Shown here: positions 1 through 10,769 of the stretch, piece after piece
Layout of the letters: each line of letters opens with the position of its first letter
Position numbering within the stretch: the first letter of the stretch is position 1
Assembly: GCA_007258455.2 (NCBI GenBank)
Contig: VDFB02018328.1
Location: 215,279 to 279,278, forward strand
Reading direction: 5' to 3'
From: Sequoia sempervirens
Taxonomy: Eukaryota; Streptophyta; Pinopsida; Cupressales; Cupressaceae
DNA length: 64,000 nt
The notes under the pieces: model-generated
What the model was told of the DNA's origin: nothing
Seen by the model: the letters and a program-made list of their open reading frames with translations, nothing else
Database searches by the model: none
Program-made: the position numbers and the translations under genes

Positions 1-2
1 TA

Positions 3-197
3 CAAACTTGTGCCGAGACTTGTATCTCTCATGTTTATAGGGAAGGAAATTCCCTTGTTGATTACTTTGCCAACATGGCTATCAGCTTAAGTGAATTTCG
101 CTTGTGGGAAGAGGGATCTATCATTCTCGAGGATGCTAGAAACATTTTAAGAAATGATGGCGTGGGAAAATTTCATACGACCTTCTTGGTTTTGTAA
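3..197 (+). pseudogene. LINE ORF2 3' end: RNase H-like C-terminus (partial)
   Basis: The frame starting at base 3 is open from the window edge to a TAA at 195-197. It contains HVYREGNSLVDYFANMAI, which matches the C-terminal signature of plant non-LTR retrotransposon RNase H-like domains (H-x-REGN-x3-D-x2-A-N). In the family this domain cleaves the RNA strand of RNA/DNA hybrids and sits at the end of the LINE reverse transcriptase polyprotein. Only the last 64 codons are visible, so the RT lies outside the window. The fragment has no internal stop. A stand-alone plant RNase H-like gene is possible, but the LINE-like 3' tail further down makes a LINE more likely. Confidence 0.6.
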
Positions 198-294
198 ATT
201 TCCTTGTTTGGCACACTTTGTGGGTAGATTTTGGCTCTCTAGCTTGTTTATGGATATTTCTTTCTAGGATTGTGTGACTGCTTTCAAGGGATCC

Positions 295-2063
295 ATGGGT
301 GGTGACAAGAATTGTGTTGGTCTTGACTCATGTGGTGATATTTAGAGGAGGAAAAAACTTTGGAACATTCTTTGTCATGGAAATTTTACTCCTTTTTTGG
401 AAAGATTACATGGGCATGATTCAAATGCCTCGACTAAATTTGTGTCTACCTAGCATAATAAAAAACTTGTGCTTAAAGGCCAGGAGGTGGAAGTGAATGA
501 GGATTTCATCGTTGCTGTCATGGGGCTACCGATGGTGGGCAAAAAGTTTTTCAAGGAAAAAAAAAGCAATGAGGAAGCCATGACCCAATTCTTTAAGGGT
601 GATGAAAGGAATAATTTGGTTAGGCTGGAAAATTGGGGTTATGATAGGACCTCATTGAAGAAAATCTGGGCTAGGGTTGCAGAGGTGTTGATGAGGTACA
701 TGATGATTGAAGGGAGGTACAAGGATCTTCTTGGTCATCACTTCACCCTGCTTAACCATTTTAGGCATGACTTGTTCATTTCCTTTCCTTTTTATCTGTT
801 TTCCTTCTCTGGAGTCTTCGGTGTATGCTCATCTAAAGAATAAGAGGGATCCTATTCTTCGGGAAGGGCTTATTTTACTTATAATGGAGCATATTCAGTC
901 TATTACCATGACTCCTGCCATTGCTGGTAAAGAAGAAGATTTTAATGCTCTTTCTGGGTCTTCAGAGTCAAAGTCCTTATTGGACGAGGAGAAGGATTGG
1001 AATGGGGATGAGGTTGGTGTGGCTTTTGGGTCAAAGAAGAGGAAGGTGGTAGGTTCCAAAATGAATAGGGCCCCCAAAAGAGTGGCTATTTCTAAAAGTA
1101 ATGAAATGAAGGTAGGGTCAAATGGGCCCTCTCCTAGAGCTGGGGAAATGGCTATTGAAAAAGGTACGGTTGGTGGGGTTTTGGAGGCTGGGGCCCAGAA
1201 GAATGTCGAAGGGGTTGATAAATTGAGAAGGCTGTCAAAGAGATTGGCGAGTTTGAAGAAAAAGCAGTCAACCATTACAACCATGATTCCTACAGAGACT
1301 GAGGTAAACATTAACCCTAATGTCAATACTCTGTCTGTGGAGGACTCCCCAGTTCACAAAGTTAATAAGGCTTACATGGAGAAAGAGGGTGAGGAGTGGA
1401 ATGTGGAAGGTGAGGTTAAGAATAATGTTAATCTACCTTTGAAAGTCAATCCTTTGTCGGAGGATTTTTTGTATTTGGATGAGGAAGACACCTCCATGTT
1501 TGGCCTATTAGATATGGCTAGGCCAGGGGCAATCAAAACCTTCAAATTGGTGAAATGGACCCTTCAGAAATTCAATAAAATCAATATTAAAATTAGGGGC
1601 CTTAAGGTGAATATGCAAAATGTTTCAAGGCCCTCTATGCCGAATATCCTTATTGATAGATTGGTGGATTTGGAGCACACTCAAAATGAGTTTAAATAGA
1701 AATGCAAGGACATGTTGAAAGCCCTTGAGGATAAGGTGGTTGGCCTAAATAATGACTAGAGAAATTTGTTGTAGGTTAGCCATGCTTCAGTCAAGAATAG
1801 TAGAGGCCCTCGAGGTCTTGTTCAAGAAGCTCAACCAGTTGAGGGAGGAATAGGTCTTCTTCTCTCAACTCATGGAGAAGGATCAAGTAGGTAAGGGTAA
1901 GGGTAATAAGGCCCTTAGGGATGATGAAAAGGTTCTGGTTGGTAGAGGATTGGAGGAATGGAAAAATATATTTGAGGCAGAAAAAAAGGAATTGCTGGAC
2001 ATGGTTGAAAAACACAAGTCCCAATAGATTGAACTAGCTAATACTTTGGGCATCCTTAAATAG
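295..2063 (+). pseudogene. Degenerate PMD-like / coiled-coil protein frame
   Basis: Three successive reading frames make up one broken coding region. The first (from about 295, clean from 469) contains EVEVNEDFIVAVMGLPMVGK and later GHHFTLLNHFRHDLFIS. This layout resembles the plant mobile domain-like proteins that are repeated in conifer genomes; that resemblance is from memory. A frameshift near 780-800 moves the frame to one that is open to 1699 and rich in Lys, Glu and Ser. A further shift near 1750-1780 leads to a charged, coiled-coil-like tail (EEWKNIFEAEKKELLDMVEK) ending at TAG 2061-2063. In-frame stops occur near 343 and 451 and in the tail. The frame starts about 100 bp after the LINE RNase H. 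Function unknown. Confidence 0.5.
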
Positions 2064-2300
2064 TTACTTTGTTTCTTGTTTTCTATTTGTTTTTGGTTTT
2101 ATATTTGGTTAGGTTGGTGTTCTTTTTCTATTGGGAGCCACTGGGTGTTCACTGTCTATCTACTATTTGGCTCCTGGGTTGTTCAATTTTTTGTCAATTG
2201 GGATGTTGGTGGTGGTTGATTGTTATGTTTTTTAGCAGCATTTGGTGACTTTTTGTACAGGGTTTCAGGTCCCTTCAAAACCTATTTTTCCCTATTAATC
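2064..2300 (+). other. LINE-like 3' untranslated tail
   Basis: This is T-rich non-coding sequence after the last stop of the broken open frame. It ends with a gggtttcaggtccc-like segment and an A-rich run (aatcaaaacaagcaaaaag), the general style of plant LINE 3' ends. It supports reading bases 3-2300 as the 3' half of one LINE-type unit carrying an extra open frame after the RNase H. There is no clean poly(A) tract and no target duplication was found, so the boundary is approximate. Confidence 0.3.
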
Positions 2301-2386
2301 AAAACAAGCAAAAAGAGGATGGGTTTGAGGATGAAATGATGTTAGTTAGCCAATTTGATCTATTGATACATTTTTAAGTGTCTACA
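2301..2386. other. Junction segment with LTR-like terminus
   Basis: This short segment lies between the LINE-like tail and the broken end of the copia RT. Its last 17 bases (atttttaagtgtctaca) differ at one base from the outer end of element B's LTR (atttttaggtgtctaca, ending at 40275). It may be the tip of a related LTR whose insertion, followed by deletion, truncated the copia element. The resemblance does not extend further left. Confidence 0.25.
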
Positions 2387-2387
2387 A

Positions 2388-3251
2388 CTACCAACCACAC
2401 TCGCTTAAGGAATTCTAGTCATGTCCATCTCAGTAGGAGATTTTGGACAATCTTCAATAGAGAAATTTGTTCCCTGCAACACTAGAATGACTAACTGCTT
2501 ACAATCTACCATATGAAATCTCTCAAGGATAACATTAAAATACTTACTCTGACTGATTCAAAGTTTTCTATTTCCTCTATCCCTTCTGATTTTCATTCTA
2601 AGAATATACCTAGCTGCACCTAAATCTTTCATTTCAAATTGTGCCGACAACTAAGATTTTAAATCAGAAATCATATCCTTACTATTCCCAAAGAATAATA
2701 TATCATCCACATACAGGGCTATAATAAGTAAACGACCATTTTTAGATTTAAAATACACACAATGATATGATTTTGATCTTACAAAACCCAATGACAACAC
2801 AAATGTGTCAAGCTTCTCATACCACATTCTAGGCAATTGTTTTAAACCATATATATTTCCTTAACTTGCAAAGTAGATTTTATTTACCTCTTTCAACAAA
2901 GTGCTCCAGCTAGGACATATAAATTTCTTCTTCCAAATCTCCATGAAGAAATGTTGTCTTCACATTCATTTGCTCAATCTCTAAGTCATACATAGCTGCA
3001 AGTGACAATAGAAATATGATAGATGCCAACTTAATTACAGGAGAAAATATTTCTCCATAATCAATTCCCTCTACTTGGGAATATCCTTTCACGACTAGCC
3101 TAGCTTTATACTTCTCCACACTACCATCTAGATCAATTTTTCTTTTAAATACCCATTTATAGCGAACAGGTTTTCGACCTTCAGGAAAAGGTATTGAATC
3201 CCAAGTTTCATTCTTGTCCAATGATACCATTTCTTCATTCATGGCCTCCAA
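2388..3251 (-). pseudogene. Copia reverse transcriptase (broken)
   Basis: The segment 3251-2910 encodes ETWDSIPFPEGRKPVRYKWV followed by KARLVVKGYSQVEGIDY and IEQMNVKTTFLHGDLEEEIY, which is the N-terminal half of a plant copia RT_RVT2 domain. After a frameshift, 2836-2651 carries ALYVDDILFFGNS with the catalytic YVDD box. A third piece (QFEMKDLGAARYI and on to ASVVGS) runs with stops to about 2388. In a live element this enzyme copies the RNA genome inside the virus-like particle. Here the coding frame is interrupted at least twice and ends before RNase H. Confidence 0.85.
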
Positions 3252-3604
3252 CTAGGAATCTAAATCAAACATTTTAATTGCCTCTTCCATAGTCCTAGGC
3301 TCATCAATGCTATTAATCAAAGCATAGGCACAACTAGAATCCAACATGGAATACCCATACCTTTCAGGTTGTTGCTTCTCCTATGTAGACCTTCTCACAG
3401 GTTGAGACTGAGGTTGTGGTTCTTCTTCTTGTTCAAAACTCTCAGAACTACTTGAGCTCTGCTGAGTATCAAGTACACTTGGAGTTTGTAGTTCCTCTTT
3501 TTTGGAGTAAGAGGAATGTCAACTACATCCTTCTCCTTCTCTTTCATCTCTGACTGCAGATCCACTATACAAGGTTTCAGCTCATGAAATATTACACTTC
3601 TATT

Positions 3605-4922
3605 TTATGCTACCTTCTCAGTAACAATATTCCAAAGCTTGTATCCTTTGACACCAATGCCATAACTAGTGAAGATATATTTAACATCCTTGTTCTCCAA
3701 TTTAGATATTTTCTCATTCAACACATAAGCATATTCCTCACAACCATATACTTGAATATGTATCTGAGAGGGCTTCTTACTAGACCATGCTTCCATAGTT
3801 GTTTTATCTACAAGCACCAAAGAGGGGGATTGATTTACCAAGTAACACGTTGTAGCCACTACCTCAGCCTAAAAATTCTGCTTTAGACCAGCATTGCTCA
3901 ACATACTTCTCACCCTTTCCATCATCATCATGTTTAACCTTTCAGAAACTCCATTATGCTGTGGAGTGTAAGGTGTAGTTTTATGCCTTTCAATCCCATG
4001 GTCTTTGCAACACCTTTCAAAATTCGTAGAACATAATTCACCACCATTATTTTTCCTTAAGAATTTAATTTTCCTTCTAGTTTTATTTTCTACCAAGTTT
4101 TTCAACTCCTTAAACTGACTGAACACTTTTGTTTTACTTTTTAAAAAATACACAAATCCCCTTCTTGAATAATCATCTATACATGAAACAAAATATTTAG
4201 ACTTCAATAACAAAGGAACATTCACTGGACCAAATACATTAGAGTAAATGTAATATAGTCTGCCAAAAGATTTATTAGGAATAGATTAAAAAGAAACAAG
4301 GTTTTTCTTTCCATAAATGCAATGTTCACAAAAATCAAACTCAAGGTTACAATCATCAAGTCCTTCAACCAGATTTTTATTCTTCAAGGCTTTCAAGCCT
4401 TTTTCTCATATGTGACTGAGTCTATGATGCCATAACATGGTTTTCTTTGCTAGGAGTTTCACCTCCAAAGAGTTTTCACTTAGAGGAAAAAAGTTCTCCT
4501 TACCTACACAAGCAACTTTGTTTGACTTTACAGAGACACTATTGCATTGAACAACACACACATCTAGCTTGTACAGAGTGCCAATGTGAGCACCCTTGGC
4601 TAGCACCATTGAGCCTCTAGTCATTTTGTAGACTACTTGAGAATGAAACTTGCACACCAACATCATTTAGCTTACTAACAAATAACAAATTTTGAGCCAG
4701 ACCTGGTATGTGCATTATGCCATCAATTCCTTTGATTCTTCCATCAAGAAATTCAATTTTGACTCTTCCATGGCCAACAATTTGAAGAGATGAGTCACTT
4801 GCTAGATACAACTTTCCACCAACATACTTTTCATACTTCGTGAACCAATCTCTATGAGATGTCATGTTAAAATATGCACTTGATTTAATTAGCCAAACAT
4901 CATATGATACTTGGGTCACCAA
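3605..4922 (-). pseudogene. Copia protease, GAG-pre-integrase and integrase (broken)
   Basis: 4922-4617 resembles copia protease (VWLIKSSAYFNMTSHRDWF), but the expected D-S-G-A active site reads K-S-S-A, so it could not be catalytic. 4666-4406 is the GAG-pre-integrase region with the zinc-ligand segment MLWHHRLSHI. 4225-3869 is the integrase core: the first acidic residue is in FVSCIDDYSRRGFVYFL, the second position reads RKNNGGEL (normally DNGGE, so D is lost), and the glutamate remains in PQHNGVSERLN. 3859-3605 continues the integrase C-terminal part (WSSKKPSQIHIQVYGCEEYAY). Several stops and frame changes separate these pieces. Confidence 0.8.
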
Positions 4923-4989
4923 GGCAGCATGAAGGAATCCACATCACTCTGAGAAGAATCATTATCTAAAGAGTTGTTGTTTTTCTTCT

Positions 4990-5732
4990 TTTTATCCTCT
5001 TTGCAAACCTTTCAGATATGTCCAGTCTACCCAAAATTCTGGCATTTCACCTTGGACTTCTTGCTTGGAGACTTTGATCTCCCTTAAGACTTGGATTTAG
5101 ATTTCTTATCTTTCTTCTTACTTTTTCCCTTTGACTTGCCTCAAATAGCAAGAGCCTCCTTGGCAATCTCAAAATATTTTCTTCGCATTTCTTCTGACAA
5201 TAACAAAGTAACCACATATTCCATGTTGAAAGTGGTTGTTGTACTTCCAATAGCCATCACCAGATGGTCCCACATGTCAGGTAAGGAACACAACAAAAGC
5301 ATACATCGATCTTCATCATCAATCTTTACACCTACAAACACCAATTAAGAAAAAATCATATTAAATGAATTCAGATGGTCTGCTATAGATGCACCTTCCT
5401 CCATCTTCAAGGAGTATAAATTTTTCCTCAGGAATAACTTATTCACCAGAGACTTCTCCTGATAAATGTCACCAATTTTCTTCCATAAAGAAGCTACAGT
5501 TTTCTCCTCATGGACATTCAGGAGAATAGAGTCTACCGGATAGAGTCTTATCAACCCTTTGGATTTCCTATCTATGAGGTCCCAATCTTCTTGCTTCATA
5601 CCTGATGGTTTTGTTCTAGACAACAATCCAAAGATCTTTATCCACCAATAGGTCTTCCATTTTGAGTTTCCATAACTCAAAATTTCCACCATTGAACTTT
5701 TCAATTTCTACTCTTCTTGATGTGCTTGCCAT
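4990..5732 (-). pseudogene. Copia gag (UBN2-type, broken)
   Basis: An ATG at 5732-5730 opens a frame beginning MASTSRRVEIEKFNG, the usual start of plant copia gag (xx-F-x-G-x-NF/Y). It is soon interrupted. The frames 5704-5345 and 5344-5141 then carry VASLWKKIGDIYQEKSLVNK and LYSLKMEEGASIADHLNSFN, typical of the UBN2/retrotran_gag_2 capsid domain. A degenerate zinc knuckle (CQNFG.TGHI..VC, second cysteine replaced by F) follows at about 5010-5050. Gag would form the virus-like particle. Multiple stops show it is inactive. Confidence 0.8.
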
Positions 5733-5832
5733 CTCAATCTACAATATAGACTACCTAATTCCTTAACAAGTCTCCCATTGCTGAATTAGCACAAAAAACT
5801 CATCCTACCCACAAGGATAACATAACTGGCCA

Positions 5833-5845
5833 GGCTCTGATACCA
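5833..5845 (-). other. Primer-binding site (initiator tRNA-Met type)
   Basis: Read on the minus strand this is TGGTATCAGAGCC, the standard plant LTR-retrotransposon primer site complementary to the 3' end of initiator tRNA-Met. It lies two bases inside the copia LTR edge (5848) and 100 bases upstream of the gag ATG. This fixes the element's orientation. Confidence 0.9.
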
Positions 5846-5847
5846 CT

Positions 5848-6565
5848 TGTAAGGAAAGTTGAGTACGAAAATGCCTTCCTAATGCCAAATTCTTAGAAGA
5901 GAAATGTAGATATGACGCTTAATTTCAAGTTATAGTTCATTAAGATGCACATTTACAAGTAACATAATAGACAATTAAAACCAACACATAGAGAATTGAA
6001 CACCATAATTATGTGGGAAAACCTTTATGGGAGAAAAACCCACACACCAAGCAAGATCACTTTGTATTATAGTAAATGGAGATTACATACAAAGTTACAA
6101 AACTTCTGCTTCCAGGTGTTAATTCACAATATCAATCTTAGCAGCATAACATTTCCCTGATCAACCTTGCCTCAGTTCAATTCAAACTACACACCGCTCA
6201 ATGTTACAGAACATACTATTCTGACACACCATTCATTCATCATCCCAAAACCACCAAGGAACTATTCAATTCAAATTCCCTAAGCAACTATAGTAAATGG
6301 TCTAACTATTTGCCATATCAAACCATCAAAGAGACTCTGTTCAATCTCTCTTCAAATTCACCAAGTCACTTTGACAATCTCATCGTACACCAAAACATCT
6401 AGTCACACTTCCTCTATCAGCTTCATCCAATTCCCACTGTCCCACTTAGCATGTTCAGGTCCCACCAAGGCACCCGTAGGCTAATTGGTTACATAACTCT
6501 ACACATATATCCATTTTGATGAGACAATCCATCATCTCCCACTAAAACAAGGATTTCACAACAAC
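5848..6565 (-). repeat. Copia 5' LTR
   Basis: The inner edge is fixed by the adjacent primer site: on the plus strand the LTR starts with tgtaagg at 5848. The outer edge is estimated at the TG...CA partner near 6565 (cacaaca). It cannot be checked internally because the 3' LTR is missing. Confidence 0.55.
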
Positions 6566-7008
6566 GAGGGTAGTACCACTCCATGTGGTCCCCACTACAT
6601 CCCATCAGCCTATCGAAGAGACTATCTTCAAAGTGTTGATGAACTCATGAGGTCCCACCAACTAGAGTCACCAGCCTTCCATCAACATGTCGAGGAGACA
6701 TGACTCAATGTCCCAACGAAAAAGAAAAGTCACTTTGATACACTCTCATTGGAGTTTTGAGGAGACACTAAGAAGACTCCTGCCAAAGTGAACAACTCTT
6801 GTCGACAAATAATACACCACACCAAAGCAAGAAGTAATATCTATCCATCGAGGAGACATAGAATAAGGTCTTGCCGAAAAAGGAGAGTGAGCCAATAAAT
6901 CAAATAGATGCTATGCTAAGAAGGAATAACACAAGCCAATAAGTTGAGGCACGATTTCCAACATAGTCAAGGCTATGGTAGACTCAAAGGCCTAGAGTTG
7001 AAACCTAA
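6566..7008 (-). other. Residual leader/interior of element D
   Basis: About 440 bp between the copia LTR and a second primer-binding site. No convincing open frame. By position it should be the untranslated leader or gag start of a minus-strand element whose LTR starts at 7023. The rest of that interior is lost or displaced by the copia insertion. Confidence 0.35.
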
Positions 7009-7020
7009 GCTCTAATACCA
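7009..7020 (-). other. Primer-binding site of element D
   Basis: On the minus strand this reads TGGTATTAGAGC, one base different from the initiator tRNA-Met primer site. It is followed on the plus strand, after a 2-bp spacer, by tgtaataaccc, a typical Ty3 LTR edge. It marks the inner end of a 5' LTR lying to its right. Confidence 0.65.
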
Positions 7021-7472
7021 AATGTAATAACCCATTCTAAATTATTAATTTAATAATATTATTACAAATGACAAATAAATATATTCAAATTAAAAAGACA
7101 TAATTAAGAAGCTATTGTCAATCATAGCAACACATGTCTAATTAAAATGAGTCAAGATTTATATATTCAATTCAAAAGTCAATTACAATATCTAAGTTTG
7201 ACTTGGTTCATAAGGCCACAAAGTCAATAAAATGTATAACTTTTACATAAAGGTTACATAAAGGTTACATCATAGACTAAGATAATCTTGTATACAACCA
7301 AGGTTCCTTTTGATGCTTGCCTACACTGGTGGACAGGAACATGGTTGAAGCACTTTATCGCCCAACCACAAAGCTTATGCTTCCCCAAATTTCTTCCAAC
7401 TTGAAGAATACCTAACCCTGCACAAAAAGTTTAGCAAGAGAACAATATGCATAGTGGAATTTGGTGCATTCC

Positions 7473-8270
7473 GGGTATGTGTAGGATCATGATGGGCCAA
7501 AAAGTGGTGATATGACGGGTATGTGTAGGGTATGTGGTTGATGAATTTTTTAAAATCGAAAATAGATGAAATAGAAAGGGCTTTTAAAGGAGATTCTCAG
7601 CTTTCCACTAATATAAATTATTCTTTACTTTGAATTTAATAAATAATAATTATTTATTTTCTATTTGAATTATGACTAAAGTCCTGATTGATAGGCTGAT
7701 TGAAAAAAATCTATAGCTTTCAAATGGTATCACATTTTTTTAATTTGAAACATGCATCACATTCTATGCTTTGCATACTATAGGGTTAAAAATAATAATT
7801 GAATTTTATGAAGTTTTGACCAAGTTAAGGTGGTTAGACGTACAAGTTTTTATATTTTGTATAAGTTGTAATAAAAATTCATAATTAATTATTTACTTGG
7901 AAAAAAATTACAAAAAATATGCATCACACCGGGACATGAGTCGTCTATTTATATCTAAAATCTTATAAAAAAATATTATCATTTTATTGTGGTTAGGATG
8001 GTTAGACATACACCTACTTCTTATTTTTTCCCTGAAATTTAAGTACTATTGCATTGAAATTTCAAATTTTCACCAAATAGTTTTTTTTTTATAATAAACC
8101 TAGTAGTTTAGAAACTACATTCAATTTGCTACAGATTCTATTCTTTCTTAATTTTGAAATAATATAGATAACTTAATGAATTTTTTATGTGAAGTTGCAT
8201 AACTCTAATTTTTCTAAATTTTATCGCTACTTAAGGGCCTATTTTTTCCATGATGATCCTACACATACCC
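7473..8270. mobile_element. MITE-like element with about 22-bp terminal inverted repeats
   Basis: The left end reads gggtatgtgtaggatcatga. The right end, reverse-complemented, reads gggtatgtgtaggatcatca, so 19 of the first 20 bases match. The tetranucleotide ttcc lies immediately outside both ends (7469-7472 and 8271-8274), a possible target duplication. The 798-bp interior is AT-rich with no open frame. A second, shorter copy of the terminal motif (gggtatgtgtagggtatgtgg) starts near 7520. The superfamily is not determined; a 4-bp duplication is unusual for the common plant families. Confidence 0.5.
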
Positions 8271-8967
8271 TTCCCATACATCAACATGCATTTATATCTA
8301 CAAGTTAGAAAATAAAATACAAGATTTATGCTAGGAATGACAGAGAGAGTGTTATCACATAGTACATACATACATACATAATGAACTGAATTGCTTGGCC
8401 AAGCATAAGAATAATGTTGCAACAAAAAACAATAGGTTTTGGTAAAAAAAGCCTTTACTCTCTGAAATCCATCTTGGCACTCATCCTAGAAGGTAACTTT
8501 CATCATCGAGTTATCTCATAGCAACTAACTACGCTCTAGCAACATCTACCCTTAGGTGCTCTAGTCTACTAGGTGATGGTGTTCTATTCAATTTACAATT
8601 CAAAAATAAATCTAATGGAAGCTGATCAAAACATTACCATCCATTAAAAGCATGTCACAAGTCTACTTTCATCGTAATTAAGTATTCATTTAAGAATGAA
8701 GAAAAATAGGAAACAAAAGAAGGTATGTCACAAGTATGTGTACATGTGTAGATGAAAGTCTACATGCATACACAAATAAATGCCTACTTAAGTTATGAAT
8801 TTGTGCATACATTCTGAATTTAAACTAATAAATTGGATTTCTATCATCCAAATAATGTTTCAGAACATCATATAGTCTATTAGTTTGCATAAAGTAAAGA
8901 ATGTTGAAGAAGTCTGTTTGAACAATTTCCCACATACTATTATGTCATTTGTATCAATCATGCTATG

Positions 8968-9524
8968 ATAAAAAACTGTTTTATTGTAATCACACAGTTA
9001 CTGTTTTAACAAAACGATGCTTCTTACATATAAAACATTCAATGTTTATAATAGAACAATGATGTTTCAACTAAACAATTACAAAAGGATGTTGTTCACA
9101 GATAAACATTCATTGTTTATAATAGAACAAGACTATTTACAACAAAAAATTTACAGAACAATGTTGTTCACACATATTCATTCACTATTTATAATATAAT
9201 GGGACTGTTTACAATAAATAGTTACAAAGTAGTAATCACAAATAACATACATTGTTTATTATAGAACAAGTTTGTTCACATCAAATGATTTATAGAACAA
9301 TGCTATTCACCAATATACATTTACTATTTATAACATAATGAGACTGTTTACAACAAAACAGTTACAGAATAATGTTCATAAATAACATTCATTGTTTATA
9401 ATAGAACAAGATTGTTCACATCAAATGGTTTACAAAACAATGTTGTTCACCAATATACATTCACTGTTTATAACATAACTAGAATTTTTACAACAAAATA
9501 GTTACAAAATAATGTTGTCTTTAG
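8968..9524. repeat. About 72-bp tandem repeat, paired into about 144-bp units
   Basis: Seven to eight degenerate units recur, each with a segment like acattcattgtttataatag and a segment like gttgttcac. The first landmark falls near 9031, 9103, 9176, 9246, 9317, 9389 and 9460, spacing about 70-73 bp. Alternate units resemble each other more (aatagaacaag versus aacataat), giving a two-unit higher order. No coding potential. Confidence 0.75.
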
Positions 9525-10769
9525 CTAATCTCATACTATCAAGGAAATGCCTTTATAAAGAGTTTACAAGTTTTGTACCATTAGAATCTCATTATCAAAA
9601 ACATGAAAATCAATGCTTCATTCATAGAACAGAGTGTCCATCATTCAGGATTTTCATCATATAAATATTATTGAAAATCCATTATGCACATATATATAAT
9701 AAGAAATCAAAGAACGACATGCTTGTCACTATGAAACCTCGAGGAAATATTTGTCATGAGACAAGATTCAGTAGCTTCCAGGGTTCTAGAAATGCACCCA
9801 TGTTTTATAAAAGGTTAACAAGGAGTTGTGAGCAATCCATTATTTGGTCACTCAGGAACGACTATTCCTTAAATGTCAGTTACAGTTTTTCCTTAACTTC
9901 TCCAACGCCAAATTCAAAGAATACCCACTAATGGAAAATGCAAATACAATCATATATTTTGACATGTAGTATTGAATCTATAAGCACTTTAAATGTAGCC
10001 CAAAGATCCTACAGATCAAATCACACAAAGATATATGGGACATTTACCTAGTTTGTTCACCATTCGAAATGAACGATGTCATCTTATGCATGCTACAACC
10101 AATGCATTCATATGGCTTTAAACTTGAAGCCTAATATTAATCTTAGCCTAGCTGATATGATCATCAATATTAGAAAGAAATGATACATAGTTATCTTGTC
10201 ATTCCCTATGGAATGATATATGATTCTCTACATTGTTTCATATAACACAAAACTTTGCAATTCAGAGTCAAATCCAATAGCCATAAAAATGGCAGAGTAT
10301 TCACATATAAAAACTATGATGACAACCAATAATAAAAATGGCTACTTGCCTCAGCCGTGCTCGGCTAGCTAGTTGATATGGCTTAAAGGCATAAGGATTA
10401 TCTAAGAAAAGATGGCCGATAGGCCATGCAACCTAAAATGGGTCAATTCTACACTTTCTACTAGTCTCAAGGTCATTTTCATTTGCAAATAGAAATATTT
10501 TACCATTATTACTATTGAAATTCGACAAAATGGAAAAAATACTGCAAGTATTGAAGAGACAATACTGAAAAAATATATCACAGTCTCAATGAAATCGAGT
10601 TATGTTCAAATTGAGCTTTTTCCTAAGCTTGCTTTGTTGTTTCCTCTCTTAGCCGATTCACAATAAATTTCAAAAATATCAAAATTTCCATTCAACATAT
10701 TGAATTTCCTCAATATTTCAATTTATCATATTATAATTAAAAATGCAATAAATTTGAGTTATGAAAAAC

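Larger units (their letters stand above)
2387..6565 (-). mobile_element. Truncated Ty1/copia retrotransposon
   Basis: On the minus strand the order is LTR (about 6565-5848), primer-binding site, gag, protease, integrase and RT. Protease, integrase, RT is the copia order. The element stops abruptly at about 2387, just after the residues ASVVGS at the end of the RT domain, where copia proteins normally continue into the connection and RNase H region. The RNase H domain and the 3' LTR are absent. Frameshifts and stops are scattered through all genes, so it is dead. The outer LTR end is an estimate, because there is no second LTR to compare. Confidence 0.85.
7023..10769 (-). repeat. LTR-like region of element D
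   Basis: Non-coding AT-rich sequence beginning with tgtaataaccc next to a primer site, in the same orientation as element C. It contains a MITE-like insertion (7473-8270) and a tandem array (8968-9524). No open frame in it looks coding. Its right end is not visible: at 10770 it passes into sequence homologous to the element C LTR. It could be a separate LTR truncated by C, or the left part of a divergent, longer LTR of the same family. Confidence 0.4.

Noticed and set aside
895..1326. 143-codon frame on the minus strand
   Set aside because: Shadow of the plus-strand Lys/Glu-rich frame; Phe/Ser/Pro-rich composition is its reverse complement. No motif.
1888..1920. Telomere-like aagggtaagggtaa
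   Set aside because: Only two or three units inside a degenerate coding frame; not a telomere.
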